DNA of 64,000 nt, taken from JALNZU01 sp964463695. Lineage in GTDB: Bacteria; Bacteroidota; Bacteroidia; Bacteroidales; F082. Positions 44,217 through 52,612 of this stretch are shown here, piece after piece (the first letter of the stretch is position 1; every line of letters begins with the position of its first letter). The notes under the pieces were generated by a model. The model was not told the DNA's origin. It did not search any database and worked only from the letters and a program-made list of their open reading frames with translations. The DNA is taken from assembly GCA_964463695.1 (NCBI GenBank), contig CAYXCZ010000001.1, forward strand, positions 186,001-250,000. The letters are read 5' to 3'. The position numbers were made by a program, and so were the translations under genes.

Positions 44217-45503
44217 TTAGATTACAAGCAGCCAGGCTTGTTTGTTCTCTTTGCGTTTCACTTCGTCGAGTTGTTGCATGGCAACTGACTCATTTTCAAA
44301 CATACCATAAGAAACGCGCCATAATCCTCCGGAGGTCTGACCTGCATAAACAGCTTCAAAACTCTTTTTCTTTAAGTCTTCTATTAAGTTGTCTGCATTT
44401 TTTTTCTCTCTGAAAGCACCTGCAATAATATGATACTCTTTTGAATACTTTTTGACTGATTCAACAGGTTTACTCACTTCAACAACGACAGGTGTAACAG
44501 CCTTTTCCACTATCTGTTCAGGTGCTACTTTGGCAAATGTATCTGTTTGTGGTATTTCTATTTGTTCTTCAACACTATCGTTCAAAATAACAGAATCAAC
44601 AAAAACATTTGGCTCTACATTCAAAGGTAGAGTTTCTGACTTTGGTTCTGGAACGATCTCAGCTTGATAAGAGTTTGCGGGGATGAGGTCATTTATACCT
44701 GCTTTTGCTTTCGAAAAACCTTCAATAAAACCTGTAAAGTCTTGAGAAGGAATCATGGATTCGACAGGTAATTTATCAAGGTGATGAATCACATATTCAT
44801 TCGGGCTTGCATAAAAGAAAGGCAAAATGGATGCATGACCCTTGTACTGATCATAATAATACTCAACAGTTTTGTAATTCATGACTCCCCATGCAGCAAA
44901 TAAAATAGAAGCAGCTGCACCTACGATAACAAGCTGTCGTTTTAATTTTCCAGGACGATGTGAGGCCAGCATGCGCTTTTCTACTACAGGAGTTGGCTTC
45001 TTTGGAGTTTCTGGTTTTTGTTCTTCTTCCTGACGGCGTGGTGGATTGGCAAATACCTTTTCCACTCTTTTCTGAAAGTCCTCACGTTTGATTGGTGGTG
45101 AAACAAAACCACTTAAGCCGAAAGATTCTGCAAGGTAATTTTGATTTGTATCAGGTTCAAAAACGATTTGTCTTTCCTTATTATAAGTAATACTTCCAAT
45201 GTTTCTGAAATGTATTTTCTTCCCTTCATCCATCACCGACAGGCATTTCAAAACAAAACGATCAAGACGTGATTTTGCATCTTGGTAAGCCAGTTTCTCT
45301 GAACGCGCAATATGATTTAAAAGTAAGCCATCGTTGGTACGAAGCATAGGATTGAAAACCACTTCGCGGTGCGGTGGCTTAAAATAATGCTTCATTGGAT
45401 GAATATAGGCAGCATGATCACGTGTGAGAAAACCACCTAAACCGGGGATAACCACACATTCATACTCAAAAAGTAAATCGCCTATATAACCTGCTATCTT
45501 CAT
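44217..45503 (-). CDS. HU/CCDC81-like and SPOR-domain membrane protein
   Basis: A 428-residue protein. The N-terminal ~140 residues resemble the CCDC81-type HU domains found in Bacteroidota ('LLFEYECVVIPGLGGFLTRD', 'FNPMLRTNDGLLLNHIA'). A charged Pro-rich linker is followed by one transmembrane helix near 190-210 ('LVIVGAAASILFAAWGVM'). A periplasmic linker leads to a C-terminal SPOR domain ('YHIIAGAFREKKNADNLIEDL', 'WRVSYGMF') that binds denuded peptidoglycan at division sites. It therefore may link cytoplasmic nucleoid or filament components to septal cell wall. Confidence 0.82.
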   Translation of the reverse strand: MKIAGYIGDLLFEYECVVIPGLGGFLTRDHAAYIHPMKHYFKPPHREVVFNPMLRTNDGLLLNHIARSEKLAYQDAKSRLDRFVLKCLSVMDEGKKIHFRNIGSITYNKERQIVFEPDTNQNYLAESFGLSGFVSPPIKREDFQKRVEKVFANPPRRQEEEQKPETPKKPTPVVEKRMLASHRPGKLKRQLVIVGAAASILFAAWGVMNYKTVEYYYDQYKGHASILPFFYASPNEYVIHHLDKLPVESMIPSQDFTGFIEGFSKAKAGINDLIPANSYQAEIVPEPKSETLPLNVEPNVFVDSVILNDSVEEQIEIPQTDTFAKVAPEQIVEKAVTPVVVEVSKPVESVKKYSKEYHIIAGAFREKKNADNLIEDLKKKSFEAVYAGQTSGGLWRVSYGMFENESVAMQQLDEVKRKENKQAWLLVI

Positions 45504-45584
45504 GAATATTAATAAATAATCGTTTAAATGCTTTCAGCCATTTTATTGAAACAGCCTGCTAAGATACGCATTATACGCCAAAAA

Positions 45585-46322
45585 TCAGAAAAAGTTCGGT
45601 ATTTTTTTTAGATCTTCAGGAGTATCAATGCCAAAGTTTTGAATTTCGGTAATTCCAACACCAATCGAAAAGCCATTTTCAAGCCATCTGAGTTGCTCTA
45701 ACGATTCGGCTTTTTCGAGGGAAGAAACGGGAAGCGCTGCAATTTTCGCAAGAACATCCGAACGATAAGCATACAAGCCGATATGCTTCAGATAGTTATG
45801 ATGGAGTTGCCAACTCTCCTGTACATTTGAGCGCTGAAATGGTATCGCATGACGACTGAAATAAATTGCCTTGCCATGAACGGATGTTACCACCTTGACT
45901 ACATTGGAATTAAAGAGGTCCTCATCCGCATCAATAGCCTTGGCAAGCGTAGCAATGTCAGCATCGCTTACTTGAAGTAAATGAGCAAGCTGATCTATTT
46001 GAGAAGGATGAATGAAAGGTTCGTCGCCTTGAATATTCACAACAGCATCAAAAGATTCATCCATAAGTTGCAAAGCCTCAAGGCATCGGTCCGTTCCGCT
46101 CTGATGATCTGCACGTGTCATAACAACATTACCGCCAAAGCTTTTTACTGCTTGCAAAATCCTTTCATCGTCAGTAGCAACAACCACTTTTGACAAATGA
46201 GATGCCTGAAGGCATTGCTCATAAACACGTTGAATCATCATTTTTCCTTGAATGAGAATCAATGGCTTGCCAGGAAACCTTGTCGAGGCAAAACGTGCGG
46301 GTATGACTCCTAAGAAACGCAT
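45585..46322 (-). CDS. kdsB: 3-deoxy-manno-octulosonate cytidylyltransferase (CMP-Kdo synthetase)
   Basis: A 245-residue enzyme that activates Kdo with CTP for lipopolysaccharide core synthesis. 'GVIPARFASTRFPGKPL' is the nucleotide-binding signature, and 'TRADHQSGTDRCLEA' and 'VNIQGDEPFI' carry the metal and substrate residues. The ATG at 46322 is preferred to a TTG two codons earlier. It follows the deoxynucleoside kinase gene by 23 bases. Confidence 0.95.
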   Translation of the reverse strand: MRFLGVIPARFASTRFPGKPLILIQGKMMIQRVYEQCLQASHLSKVVVATDDERILQAVKSFGGNVVMTRADHQSGTDRCLEALQLMDESFDAVVNIQGDEPFIHPSQIDQLAHLLQVSDADIATLAKAIDADEDLFNSNVVKVVTSVHGKAIYFSRHAIPFQRSNVQESWQLHHNYLKHIGLYAYRSDVLAKIAALPVSSLEKAESLEQLRWLENGFSIGVGITEIQNFGIDTPEDLKKIPNFF

Positions 46323-46345
46323 AATCAATCTATTGTTATCCTAAT

Positions 46346-46957
46346 TTAGAATAAACCATGCAGGTTAGTATTCACCTTTTCGATAACGTAACTAAGATCT
46401 TCAGGTTTTTCAAGGTCAATCTCGTCCACCTCAATGATAAGTAATTTGCCGATTGTATAAGTAGAAATCCATGCCTCGTAACGTTCATTAAGGTGCTTCA
46501 GGTAATCAAGCCGGATAGATGCTTCGTAGTCGCGTCCGCGTTTTTGAATCTGATTTACCAACGTAGGCACAGAGGCTCTGAGGTAGATAAGCAAATCGGG
46601 TGGCTGAATAAACTTGCTCATCAATTCAAACAACGAGCTGTAATTGTCAAAATCGCGTGAAGACATGAGGTTCATTGAATGAAGGTTAGGCGCAAAAATA
46701 TGTGCATCTTCATATATCGTCCGATCCTGAACAATTGTTTTTCCACTGTTTCGAATTTCAATCACCTGACGAAAGCGGCTGTTAAGAAAATACACTTGCA
46801 GGTTGAACGACCACCGTTGCATGTCTTCATAAAAGCTATGCAAATAAGGATTGTTTTCGACGTCTTCAAAATGAGGTGTCCATCCAAAATGTTTGGAAAG
46901 CAGTCGGGTAAGGGTGGTTTTACCTGAGCCAATGTTTCCTGAAATAGCAATATGCAT
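46346..46957 (-). CDS. Deoxynucleoside kinase (dAdo/dGuo kinase family)
   Basis: A 203-residue salvage kinase that phosphorylates deoxynucleosides. Walker A 'GNIGSGKTTL' is at residues 7-16; 'QDRTIYEDAHIFA' is the family DRS/DRT motif and 'PPDLLIYLRASVPTLVNQIQKRGRDYE' the lid region. Base preference cannot be read from sequence. A TATATTTG -7 element lies at 46974-46981. Confidence 0.9.
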   Translation of the reverse strand: MHIAISGNIGSGKTTLTRLLSKHFGWTPHFEDVENNPYLHSFYEDMQRWSFNLQVYFLNSRFRQVIEIRNSGKTIVQDRTIYEDAHIFAPNLHSMNLMSSRDFDNYSSLFELMSKFIQPPDLLIYLRASVPTLVNQIQKRGRDYEASIRLDYLKHLNERYEAWISTYTIGKLLIIEVDEIDLEKPEDLSYVIEKVNTNLHGLF

Positions 46958-46973
46958 GGGATGAGTTTTAATG

Positions 46974-46981
46974 CAAATATA
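46974..46981 (-). promoter_or_regulatory. Promoter -7 element of the deoxynucleoside kinase-kdsB unit
   Basis: TATATTTG on the minus strand, 17 bases before the ATG at 46957. Confidence 0.55.
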
Positions 46982-46998
46982 ACGATTTTGATCTTATC

Positions 46999-48516
46999 CT
47001 AATCTTTGTTTTGAGGAAGAATTTCGTCAAGAATACTTCGGTCGTTGGATAGCCTTGGCACTTTGTGCTGTCCACCCAATTTCCCTTTCTTTTTCAGCCA
47101 GTTATAAAAAGTATCTGTTTTAACTGAGTGAATAATTGGAGGCATCAGGATCATATTGTGGTAACGCTTTGCTTCATAATCTGAATTCAGGGATTTTAAG
47201 GCGTTATCAAGTGTCTCGATGAAAAAATCGAGATGCTGAGGAGGTTTTTCAAACTCAATAATCCATTCGTGGGCCGCTGTTTTTTTATCTTTAGAGAAAT
47301 GAGGTCCGGCAGTATAATCTTTAATTACAGCCTGACATTTAGCGCAAGCAATATTCAAAGCCTTATCAGCATTATCCACCATCAGTTCTTCCCCAAACGT
47401 ATTGATATAACTTTTTGTTCTTCCTGTAATTTTCAACCTGTAAGGACTCACAGAAGTAAACACAACCGTATCACCAATCATGTATCGCCATAGACCTGCG
47501 TTGGTGGTTATAAGCATTGCATAGTTAACGCCCATCTGGACTTCAGCGAGTTGAACAGCTTTCGGGTGCTCGTCATTAATAAATTCCATGGGGATAAACT
47601 CATAAAAAATGCCGTAATCCAGCATTAAAAGCAACTCATTCCTGTCGGACAAATCCTGAATGCCAAAAAAACCTTCCGAAGCATTATAGGTTTCCATGTA
47701 ATGCATTCTTGACGAAGGGATCATGGCTTTAAATTGTTCGCGGTAAGGATCAAAACTTACACCACCATGAAAAAACACTTCCAGACGTGGCCAAACCTCT
47801 GATATGTTGTCCTTTCCGGAGATTTCCAATATCCTTCTTAAAAGCACCGTTGTCCAGGAGGGAACTCCCGAAATACTGGTGACATCGTGCTGCATCGTTT
47901 CCTGCGCCATCATCTCAATCTTCGATTCCCACTCATCCATCAAAGCTATGTTGATGTTGGGTGTTTTTAAAAACTGAACCCAAAAAGGTAAGTTTTGAAT
48001 CAGGATGGCTGATAAATCACCATCATAATAGGAAGTGTTGCTGATTTCACTGATTGTATGGCTTCCACCCATCACAAGTCCGCGACCATCAAAAACTTCG
48101 GAATCGGGGAAGTTGTTCACAAAAAACGAGATCATATCCTTTCCTCCCTTAAAGTGACACTCTTCAAGTGAGGCATTACTTACAGGAATAAACTTGCTTT
48201 TGCTCGAAGTAGTTCCTGATGATTTGGCAAACCATTTTATTTCTTCAGGCCAAAGGATGTTTTCCTCGCCTTTTCTCATCCTGTCGATAAAGGGTTTAAG
48301 TTGCTCATAATCACTTATCGGAACCCTTTCGGTGAATTCATGATAGGTATTTATAGATTTAAAATCATACAAGCGTCCCCATTCCGTTGATTTTCCAGCA
48401 AGAATAAGTCGTCTAAACCATTCCTCCTGAACCTCATAAGGGTATTTCATGAATAATTCAATCTGATGGATACGTTTTCGCATCAACCATGACATCACTG
48501 CATTTAAAATTGGCAT
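46999..48516 (-). CDS. GH3-family acyl-adenylating protein
   Basis: A 505-residue protein of the plant auxin-responsive GH3 type, an adenylate-forming family that joins acids to amino acids. 'FAKSSGTTSSKSKFIPVS' is the ATP-binding P-loop, 'YMETYNASEGFFG' and 'YRLKITGRTKSYINTFGEELM' are later GH3 motifs. Many Bacteroidota carry one copy, but its bacterial substrate is unknown. It is on the same strand as the LptF/G permease and tgt upstream. Confidence 0.88.
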   Translation of the reverse strand: MPILNAVMSWLMRKRIHQIELFMKYPYEVQEEWFRRLILAGKSTEWGRLYDFKSINTYHEFTERVPISDYEQLKPFIDRMRKGEENILWPEEIKWFAKSSGTTSSKSKFIPVSNASLEECHFKGGKDMISFFVNNFPDSEVFDGRGLVMGGSHTISEISNTSYYDGDLSAILIQNLPFWVQFLKTPNINIALMDEWESKIEMMAQETMQHDVTSISGVPSWTTVLLRRILEISGKDNISEVWPRLEVFFHGGVSFDPYREQFKAMIPSSRMHYMETYNASEGFFGIQDLSDRNELLLMLDYGIFYEFIPMEFINDEHPKAVQLAEVQMGVNYAMLITTNAGLWRYMIGDTVVFTSVSPYRLKITGRTKSYINTFGEELMVDNADKALNIACAKCQAVIKDYTAGPHFSKDKKTAAHEWIIEFEKPPQHLDFFIETLDNALKSLNSDYEAKRYHNMILMPPIIHSVKTDTFYNWLKKKGKLGGQHKVPRLSNDRSILDEILPQNKD

Positions 48517-48536
48517 AAACTTCTTTTTTAAACGGT

Positions 48537-49613
48537 CTATTTCGGTGCTTTCCTAACAAGATATACCCCAACGATAGCAAATATGATATTTGGAATCCAA
48601 GCCGCAAGCATAGGGGATAAATCACCATAAGTTGCAAAAACAGTTGATACTTGCATAAAAAGAATATAAGAGAAGGTTATTGCGATTCCTGCTCCCAAAT
48701 GAACACCAATACCACCTCTGACTTTACGACTCGATAAAGCGACACCAATAAAAGTGAGTATAAGAATAGCTGCCGGAGAAGCTAATCGCTTGTTCATTTC
48801 AACTTCGTATAAGATAACATTGTCGTTTCCCTTAATACGTTCATCTGCTATATGATCCCGTAACTCCCAAAAATTCATCACTTCAAAATCCTCTTTAATT
48901 TCGTAAAGATCCGTTGTTTTAAGGTTCAGAACTGTATCTTTTTTTGCACCTTTAAATATATGTTCATTTTGGTTGTCGATAAACCTCTCAACAAACGCAT
49001 ATATTGTCCAGATACTGTCTGCTTTATCCCGCTCAATACGGTCGCCCGTCAACTTATATGTCAATTGCTGATCGAGGTACTTTTCGAGTGTGAACCTGTA
49101 TCCTACATGTTGTGCGCTATTGTAACTTTCAACATAAATAAAAACCCCTTTCTCAATTTGCAGATGAATATTACGGTTTCTGTCTTTCGTAAGATTCTCC
49201 ATATAGGTATTCTTGAATTCCCTGCGCTGCTCATTTGTTTTTGGTATCAGAAAGTTACCAAGGTAAGCTGAGAAAAAAGCAAGCAAGAGTGATGCAAAAA
49301 GATACGGCCGAAGCATTCTCCAAAAACTGATCCCGCTGCTCAAAATGGCAATAATCTCGGTATCTCCGGCCATTTTAGAGGTAAAAAATATTACCGAAAT
49401 AAATGTGAAAAGATAAACGAAAAGATTGATGAAATAAGGAATGAAATTGAGGTAATAGTCAAGTAAAATTGCTTTTACAGGCGCGTTGTTTTTAAGAAAA
49501 TCTTCGATGTTTTCACTGATATCAAAAATGATTACAATGATAATCAGCAGGGAAATTGCATAAACAAAGGTTCCAATAAATTTCTTGAAAATGTACCAGT
49601 CGATAAGTTTCAT
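48537..49613 (-). CDS. LptF/LptG-family permease
   Basis: A 358-residue inner-membrane component of the lipopolysaccharide ABC transporter. It has three N-terminal helices, a periplasmic beta-jellyroll (~110-260) and three C-terminal helices ('ASPAAILILTFIGVALSSRKVRGG'). LptF and LptG cannot be told apart with confidence here. It follows tgt by 2 bases. It would move LPS from the inner membrane to the LptC/LptA bridge. Confidence 0.9.
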   Translation of the reverse strand: MKLIDWYIFKKFIGTFVYAISLLIIIVIIFDISENIEDFLKNNAPVKAILLDYYLNFIPYFINLFVYLFTFISVIFFTSKMAGDTEIIAILSSGISFWRMLRPYLFASLLLAFFSAYLGNFLIPKTNEQRREFKNTYMENLTKDRNRNIHLQIEKGVFIYVESYNSAQHVGYRFTLEKYLDQQLTYKLTGDRIERDKADSIWTIYAFVERFIDNQNEHIFKGAKKDTVLNLKTTDLYEIKEDFEVMNFWELRDHIADERIKGNDNVILYEVEMNKRLASPAAILILTFIGVALSSRKVRGGIGVHLGAGIAITFSYILFMQVSTVFATYGDLSPMLAAWIPNIIFAIVGVYLVRKAPK

Positions 49614-49615
49614 AA

Positions 49616-50746
49616 TCAGAGACGTTGCATCAGGCGTGGTGTAATTTCATTTTTCCATGTAGCAAAATCACCCATTAGGATATGTTTTCTGGCTTCTTTC
49701 ACGAGCCAAAGGTAAAATCCAAGATTATGAACGCTGGCGATCATGCTTCCCAACATTTCCTTAGCCACAAATAAATGTCTTAGATATGCCCTGGAATATT
49801 GACTGTCAACAAATTGCAAGCCATTTTCATCAACGGGGCTAAAATCTGCTTTCCATTTTTCATTTCGCATATTGATGATACCGTTGCTGGTAAAAAGCAT
49901 TCCGTTTCTTCCGTTTCGGGTTGGCATAACACAGTCGAACATATCAATACCTAAAGCAATACTTTCAAGAATATTGGCAGGAGTTCCAACTCCCATCAAA
50001 TAACGTGGTTTATCGTCGGGTAGTATGCTGCAAACGAGCTCTGTCATTTCATACATTATTTCATGGGGTTCGCCAACCGATAATCCACCAATTGCATTCC
50101 CGTCAGCACCCTTTGAAGCAATTGTATCGGCAGAAAGCTTTCTGAGATCGCGGTAAGTACTTCCCTGAACAATAGGAAACAAGGTTTGGTCGTATCCGTA
50201 ATGAGGTGTTGTTTCTTTCAGGCGTGAAATGCACCTGTCGAGCCACTTGTGTGTAATAGCTGTTGATGTGACCGCATACTTATAATCACATGGATAAGGA
50301 GTGCATTCGTCGAAAGCCATGATGATGTCTGCACCAATTTTTCGTTGAATATCCATCACGTTTTCAGGCGTAAACTGATGACGGCTACCATCGATATGAG
50401 ACTGAAATGTAACCCCTTCTTCGGTAAGTTTCCGGCGTGCACTTAACGAATAAACCTGATAACCACCACTGTCTGTAAGAATAGGCCGGTCCCAATTATT
50501 AAATTTGTGAAGTCCGCCAGCCTCCTGAAGAATGTCAATACCGGGACGAAGATATAAATGATAGGTATTACCTAAAATAATCTGTGCCTGAATATCATCT
50601 TTCAGTTCGCGCTGGTGTACAGCTTTCACAGTTCCGGCTGTACCAACAGGCATAAAAATCGGCGTTTCTATCAACCCATGATCAGTTGTAATAACTCCCG
50701 CTCTGGCCGAACTTTTTGTATCTCTCCCCTGAATTTGAAAATCCAT
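49616..50746 (-). CDS. tgt: tRNA-guanine(34) transglycosylase
   Basis: A 376-residue queuine/preQ1 transglycosylase. Catalytic residues are present: Asp92 in 'LTDSGGYQ' and the nucleophile Asp271 in 'MFDCVMPTR'. The structural zinc site is missing, however. Where E. coli-type enzymes have Cys-x-Cys-x2-Cys, this protein has Gly309, Gln311 and Asp314 in 'DENGLQFVDSQYS'; only the fourth ligand, His340, remains. The gene starts 17 bases after a TATCTTTG element (50763-50770), back-to-back with the GT2 promoter. Confidence 0.93.
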   Translation of the reverse strand: MDFQIQGRDTKSSARAGVITTDHGLIETPIFMPVGTAGTVKAVHQRELKDDIQAQIILGNTYHLYLRPGIDILQEAGGLHKFNNWDRPILTDSGGYQVYSLSARRKLTEEGVTFQSHIDGSRHQFTPENVMDIQRKIGADIIMAFDECTPYPCDYKYAVTSTAITHKWLDRCISRLKETTPHYGYDQTLFPIVQGSTYRDLRKLSADTIASKGADGNAIGGLSVGEPHEIMYEMTELVCSILPDDKPRYLMGVGTPANILESIALGIDMFDCVMPTRNGRNGMLFTSNGIINMRNEKWKADFSPVDENGLQFVDSQYSRAYLRHLFVAKEMLGSMIASVHNLGFYLWLVKEARKHILMGDFATWKNEITPRLMQRL

Positions 50747-50762
50747 TCAATCAAAATTTGCA

Positions 50763-50770
50763 CAAAGATA
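50763..50770 (-). promoter_or_regulatory. Promoter -7 element of tgt
   Basis: TATCTTTG on the minus strand. Only 21 bases separate it from the divergent -7 element at 50792-50799. Confidence 0.6.
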
Positions 50771-50791
50771 ATCCAAATCGCAAAGATTGGA

Positions 50792-50799
50792 TATTTTTG
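50792..50799 (+). promoter_or_regulatory. Promoter -7 element of the GT2-sigma operon
   Basis: TATTTTTG. A TTG codon at 50787 precedes it, so translation must begin downstream, at the GTG at 50820. Confidence 0.6.
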
Positions 50800-50819
50800 C
50801 AATCTCAAATAACAGGCTT

Positions 50820-51959
50820 GTGTGGATAGATCTTAACTTCAACTTACTCACTTACATCATTTTAGGTATAATATCGCTTTCGTTAATTATACAATTATCA
50901 TACTATTGGGGGCTGTTTTCCCGTCTGGCATTCCATAAAAAAGCTTTAAAGGAAGTCGATCAAAGCACATACCCTCCCGTTTCAGTTGTTATTTCAGCTC
51001 GTAATGCTATCCTTGATCTGGAAAAAAACCTTCCTTATATTTTATATCAGGACTATCCTGCCTTCGAAGTTGTTGTGGTAAACGATTCCTCAGATGATGG
51101 AACTGAAGAATTTATTACAGATTTGGCCCGCTACGAACCAAAACTAAATATTGTTCATATACGTCAAAACCTCAATTTTTTTCAGGGGAAGAAATTCCCT
51201 TTAAGTTTAGGAATCAAATCTGCAAAAAATGAACTGTTACTGTTAACAGATTCAGATTGCAGACCAACCTCCAACCAATGGATTAGAAGTTTTGTAGCCA
51301 ATTATACGAATGATAAACAAATGGTTATCGGATATGGTGCTTATGAAAAAGGCAAAGGACTTCTTGGCTTTTTACAACACTTTGACACCATACAAATAGC
51401 CATGTTGTACTTATCAAAGGCGTTGGCAGGCAGGCCTTATATGGGAGTAGGCCGTAATCTTTCTTACACAAAAAGCCTTTTCATGGAAAACAAAGGGTTT
51501 ATTGCGCATTATAATATCCCTTCAGGTGATGATGACTTATTTGTTCAGCAAGCTGCCACAAAGAAAAATTCTGCAGTAGAAATCAGTAAAGAATCCATTA
51601 CAGTTTCAGCACCTAAAGCCACTTTTGAGAGTTGGATTCGTCAAAAACGACGTCACCTTTCAACAGGAAATTATTACCGTAGCGGATTAAAATTCCAGTT
51701 AGCCTTGTATTCTTTTACACAGCTAAGCTTTTATATTTCATTCGTTTGGCTTTTCTTTCTGCCGATACATTGGTTATTTCCGCTTTCATTTTTTATGATA
51801 AGGTATATCAATCAGCTAGTAATTTTTGGCAAAAGCTCCTCACGTTTGCACGAAAAGTTCAATTATGCCTTTACCCCTTTCGCTGAACTATTTTTTATTA
51901 TTTTTAACCCATTGCTTTTGGTTATTAATACCTTTTCAAAACCATCTAAATGGATGTAA
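50820..51959 (+). CDS. Membrane glycosyltransferase family 2
   Basis: A 379-residue GT-A fold transferase with an N-terminal helix, catalytic domain and C-terminal helices. 'PVSVVISARNAILDLEKNLP' starts the catalytic domain, 'VVVNDSSDDGTEE' follows, and 'LLLTDSDCRP' is the DxD metal motif. 'IRQKRRHLSTGNYY' resembles the QRRRW-type acceptor motif of processive GT2 enzymes. The GTG at 50820 is the first start codon after the -7 element. It overlaps the sigma-factor gene by 10 bases. Confidence 0.85.
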   Translation: MWIDLNFNLLTYIILGIISLSLIIQLSYYWGLFSRLAFHKKALKEVDQSTYPPVSVVISARNAILDLEKNLPYILYQDYPAFEVVVVNDSSDDGTEEFITDLARYEPKLNIVHIRQNLNFFQGKKFPLSLGIKSAKNELLLLTDSDCRPTSNQWIRSFVANYTNDKQMVIGYGAYEKGKGLLGFLQHFDTIQIAMLYLSKALAGRPYMGVGRNLSYTKSLFMENKGFIAHYNIPSGDDDLFVQQAATKKNSAVEISKESITVSAPKATFESWIRQKRRHLSTGNYYRSGLKFQLALYSFTQLSFYISFVWLFFLPIHWLFPLSFFMIRYINQLVIFGKSSSRLHEKFNYAFTPFAELFFIIFNPLLLVINTFSKPSKWM

Positions 51960-52549
51960 AACATGATCTTACTGAAAAAGGTAAGAGAGATTTTGAATTG
52001 ATTCAGCGGGCTTTAAATGAAGACGATCAATCGGCCTATGCGCAATTGTTGCAGCATTACCGTGAACCCGTCTATTATTTAATGCTTAAAATGACGGGTA
52101 ATCCATATGATGCAGAGGATTGTACAATCGAAGCATTTGGCAAGGCATTTAAAAGACTCGAGCAATACACCCCTGATTATGGTTTCAGCACATGGTTGTT
52201 TCGCATAGCTACAAATAATTGCATTGACTTTCAGAGAAAAAACAAGGTTCAAACTGTCAGTTTAACAGAAAGGGAACCTAAAAACCAAACAAGCTTTCAG
52301 CTTACCGACAATGGACCCGACCCTGAAGCTTCAATAATTCATGCCCAGAAATTGATCGTTGTAAGGCAAGTGATCGAAAAATTAAAGCCTCATTACCGCA
52401 GCATGATCGAGATGCGCTATTTCGAAGAGATGAGTTATGAAGAAATTGCTGAAAAGATGCATCTTCCTCTTGGAACAGTGAAGGCACAACTTTTCAGAGC
52501 CAGAGAGTTTCTTTTTCAACTTTTAAAACGCTCGCAGGATAAGTTTTAA
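51950..52549 (+). CDS. ECF-type RNA polymerase sigma factor
   Basis: A 199-residue sigma factor. Region 2 shows 'YYLMLKMTGNPYDAEDCTIEAFGKAFKRL' (with the DAED core) and 'STWLFRIATNNCIDFQRK'; region 4 shows 'EEIAEKMHLPLGTVKAQLFRAREFL'. No adjacent anti-sigma factor is present. Its start lies inside the last codons of the glycosyltransferase, so the two are coupled, an unusual pairing. Confidence 0.92.
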   Translation: MDVKHDLTEKGKRDFELIQRALNEDDQSAYAQLLQHYREPVYYLMLKMTGNPYDAEDCTIEAFGKAFKRLEQYTPDYGFSTWLFRIATNNCIDFQRKNKVQTVSLTEREPKNQTSFQLTDNGPDPEASIIHAQKLIVVRQVIEKLKPHYRSMIEMRYFEEMSYEEIAEKMHLPLGTVKAQLFRAREFLFQLLKRSQDKF

Positions 52550-52583
52550 CCACTCTTTTCCACTTCCCTAAGCAGATTAATTT

Positions 52584-52591
52584 TACCTTTG
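52584..52591 (+). promoter_or_regulatory. Promoter -7 element of the urocanate hydratase gene
   Basis: TACCTTTG, 22 bases before the ATG at 52613. Confidence 0.6.
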
Positions 52592-52612
52592 CAGCGAATA
52601 AAATAATGTCGT

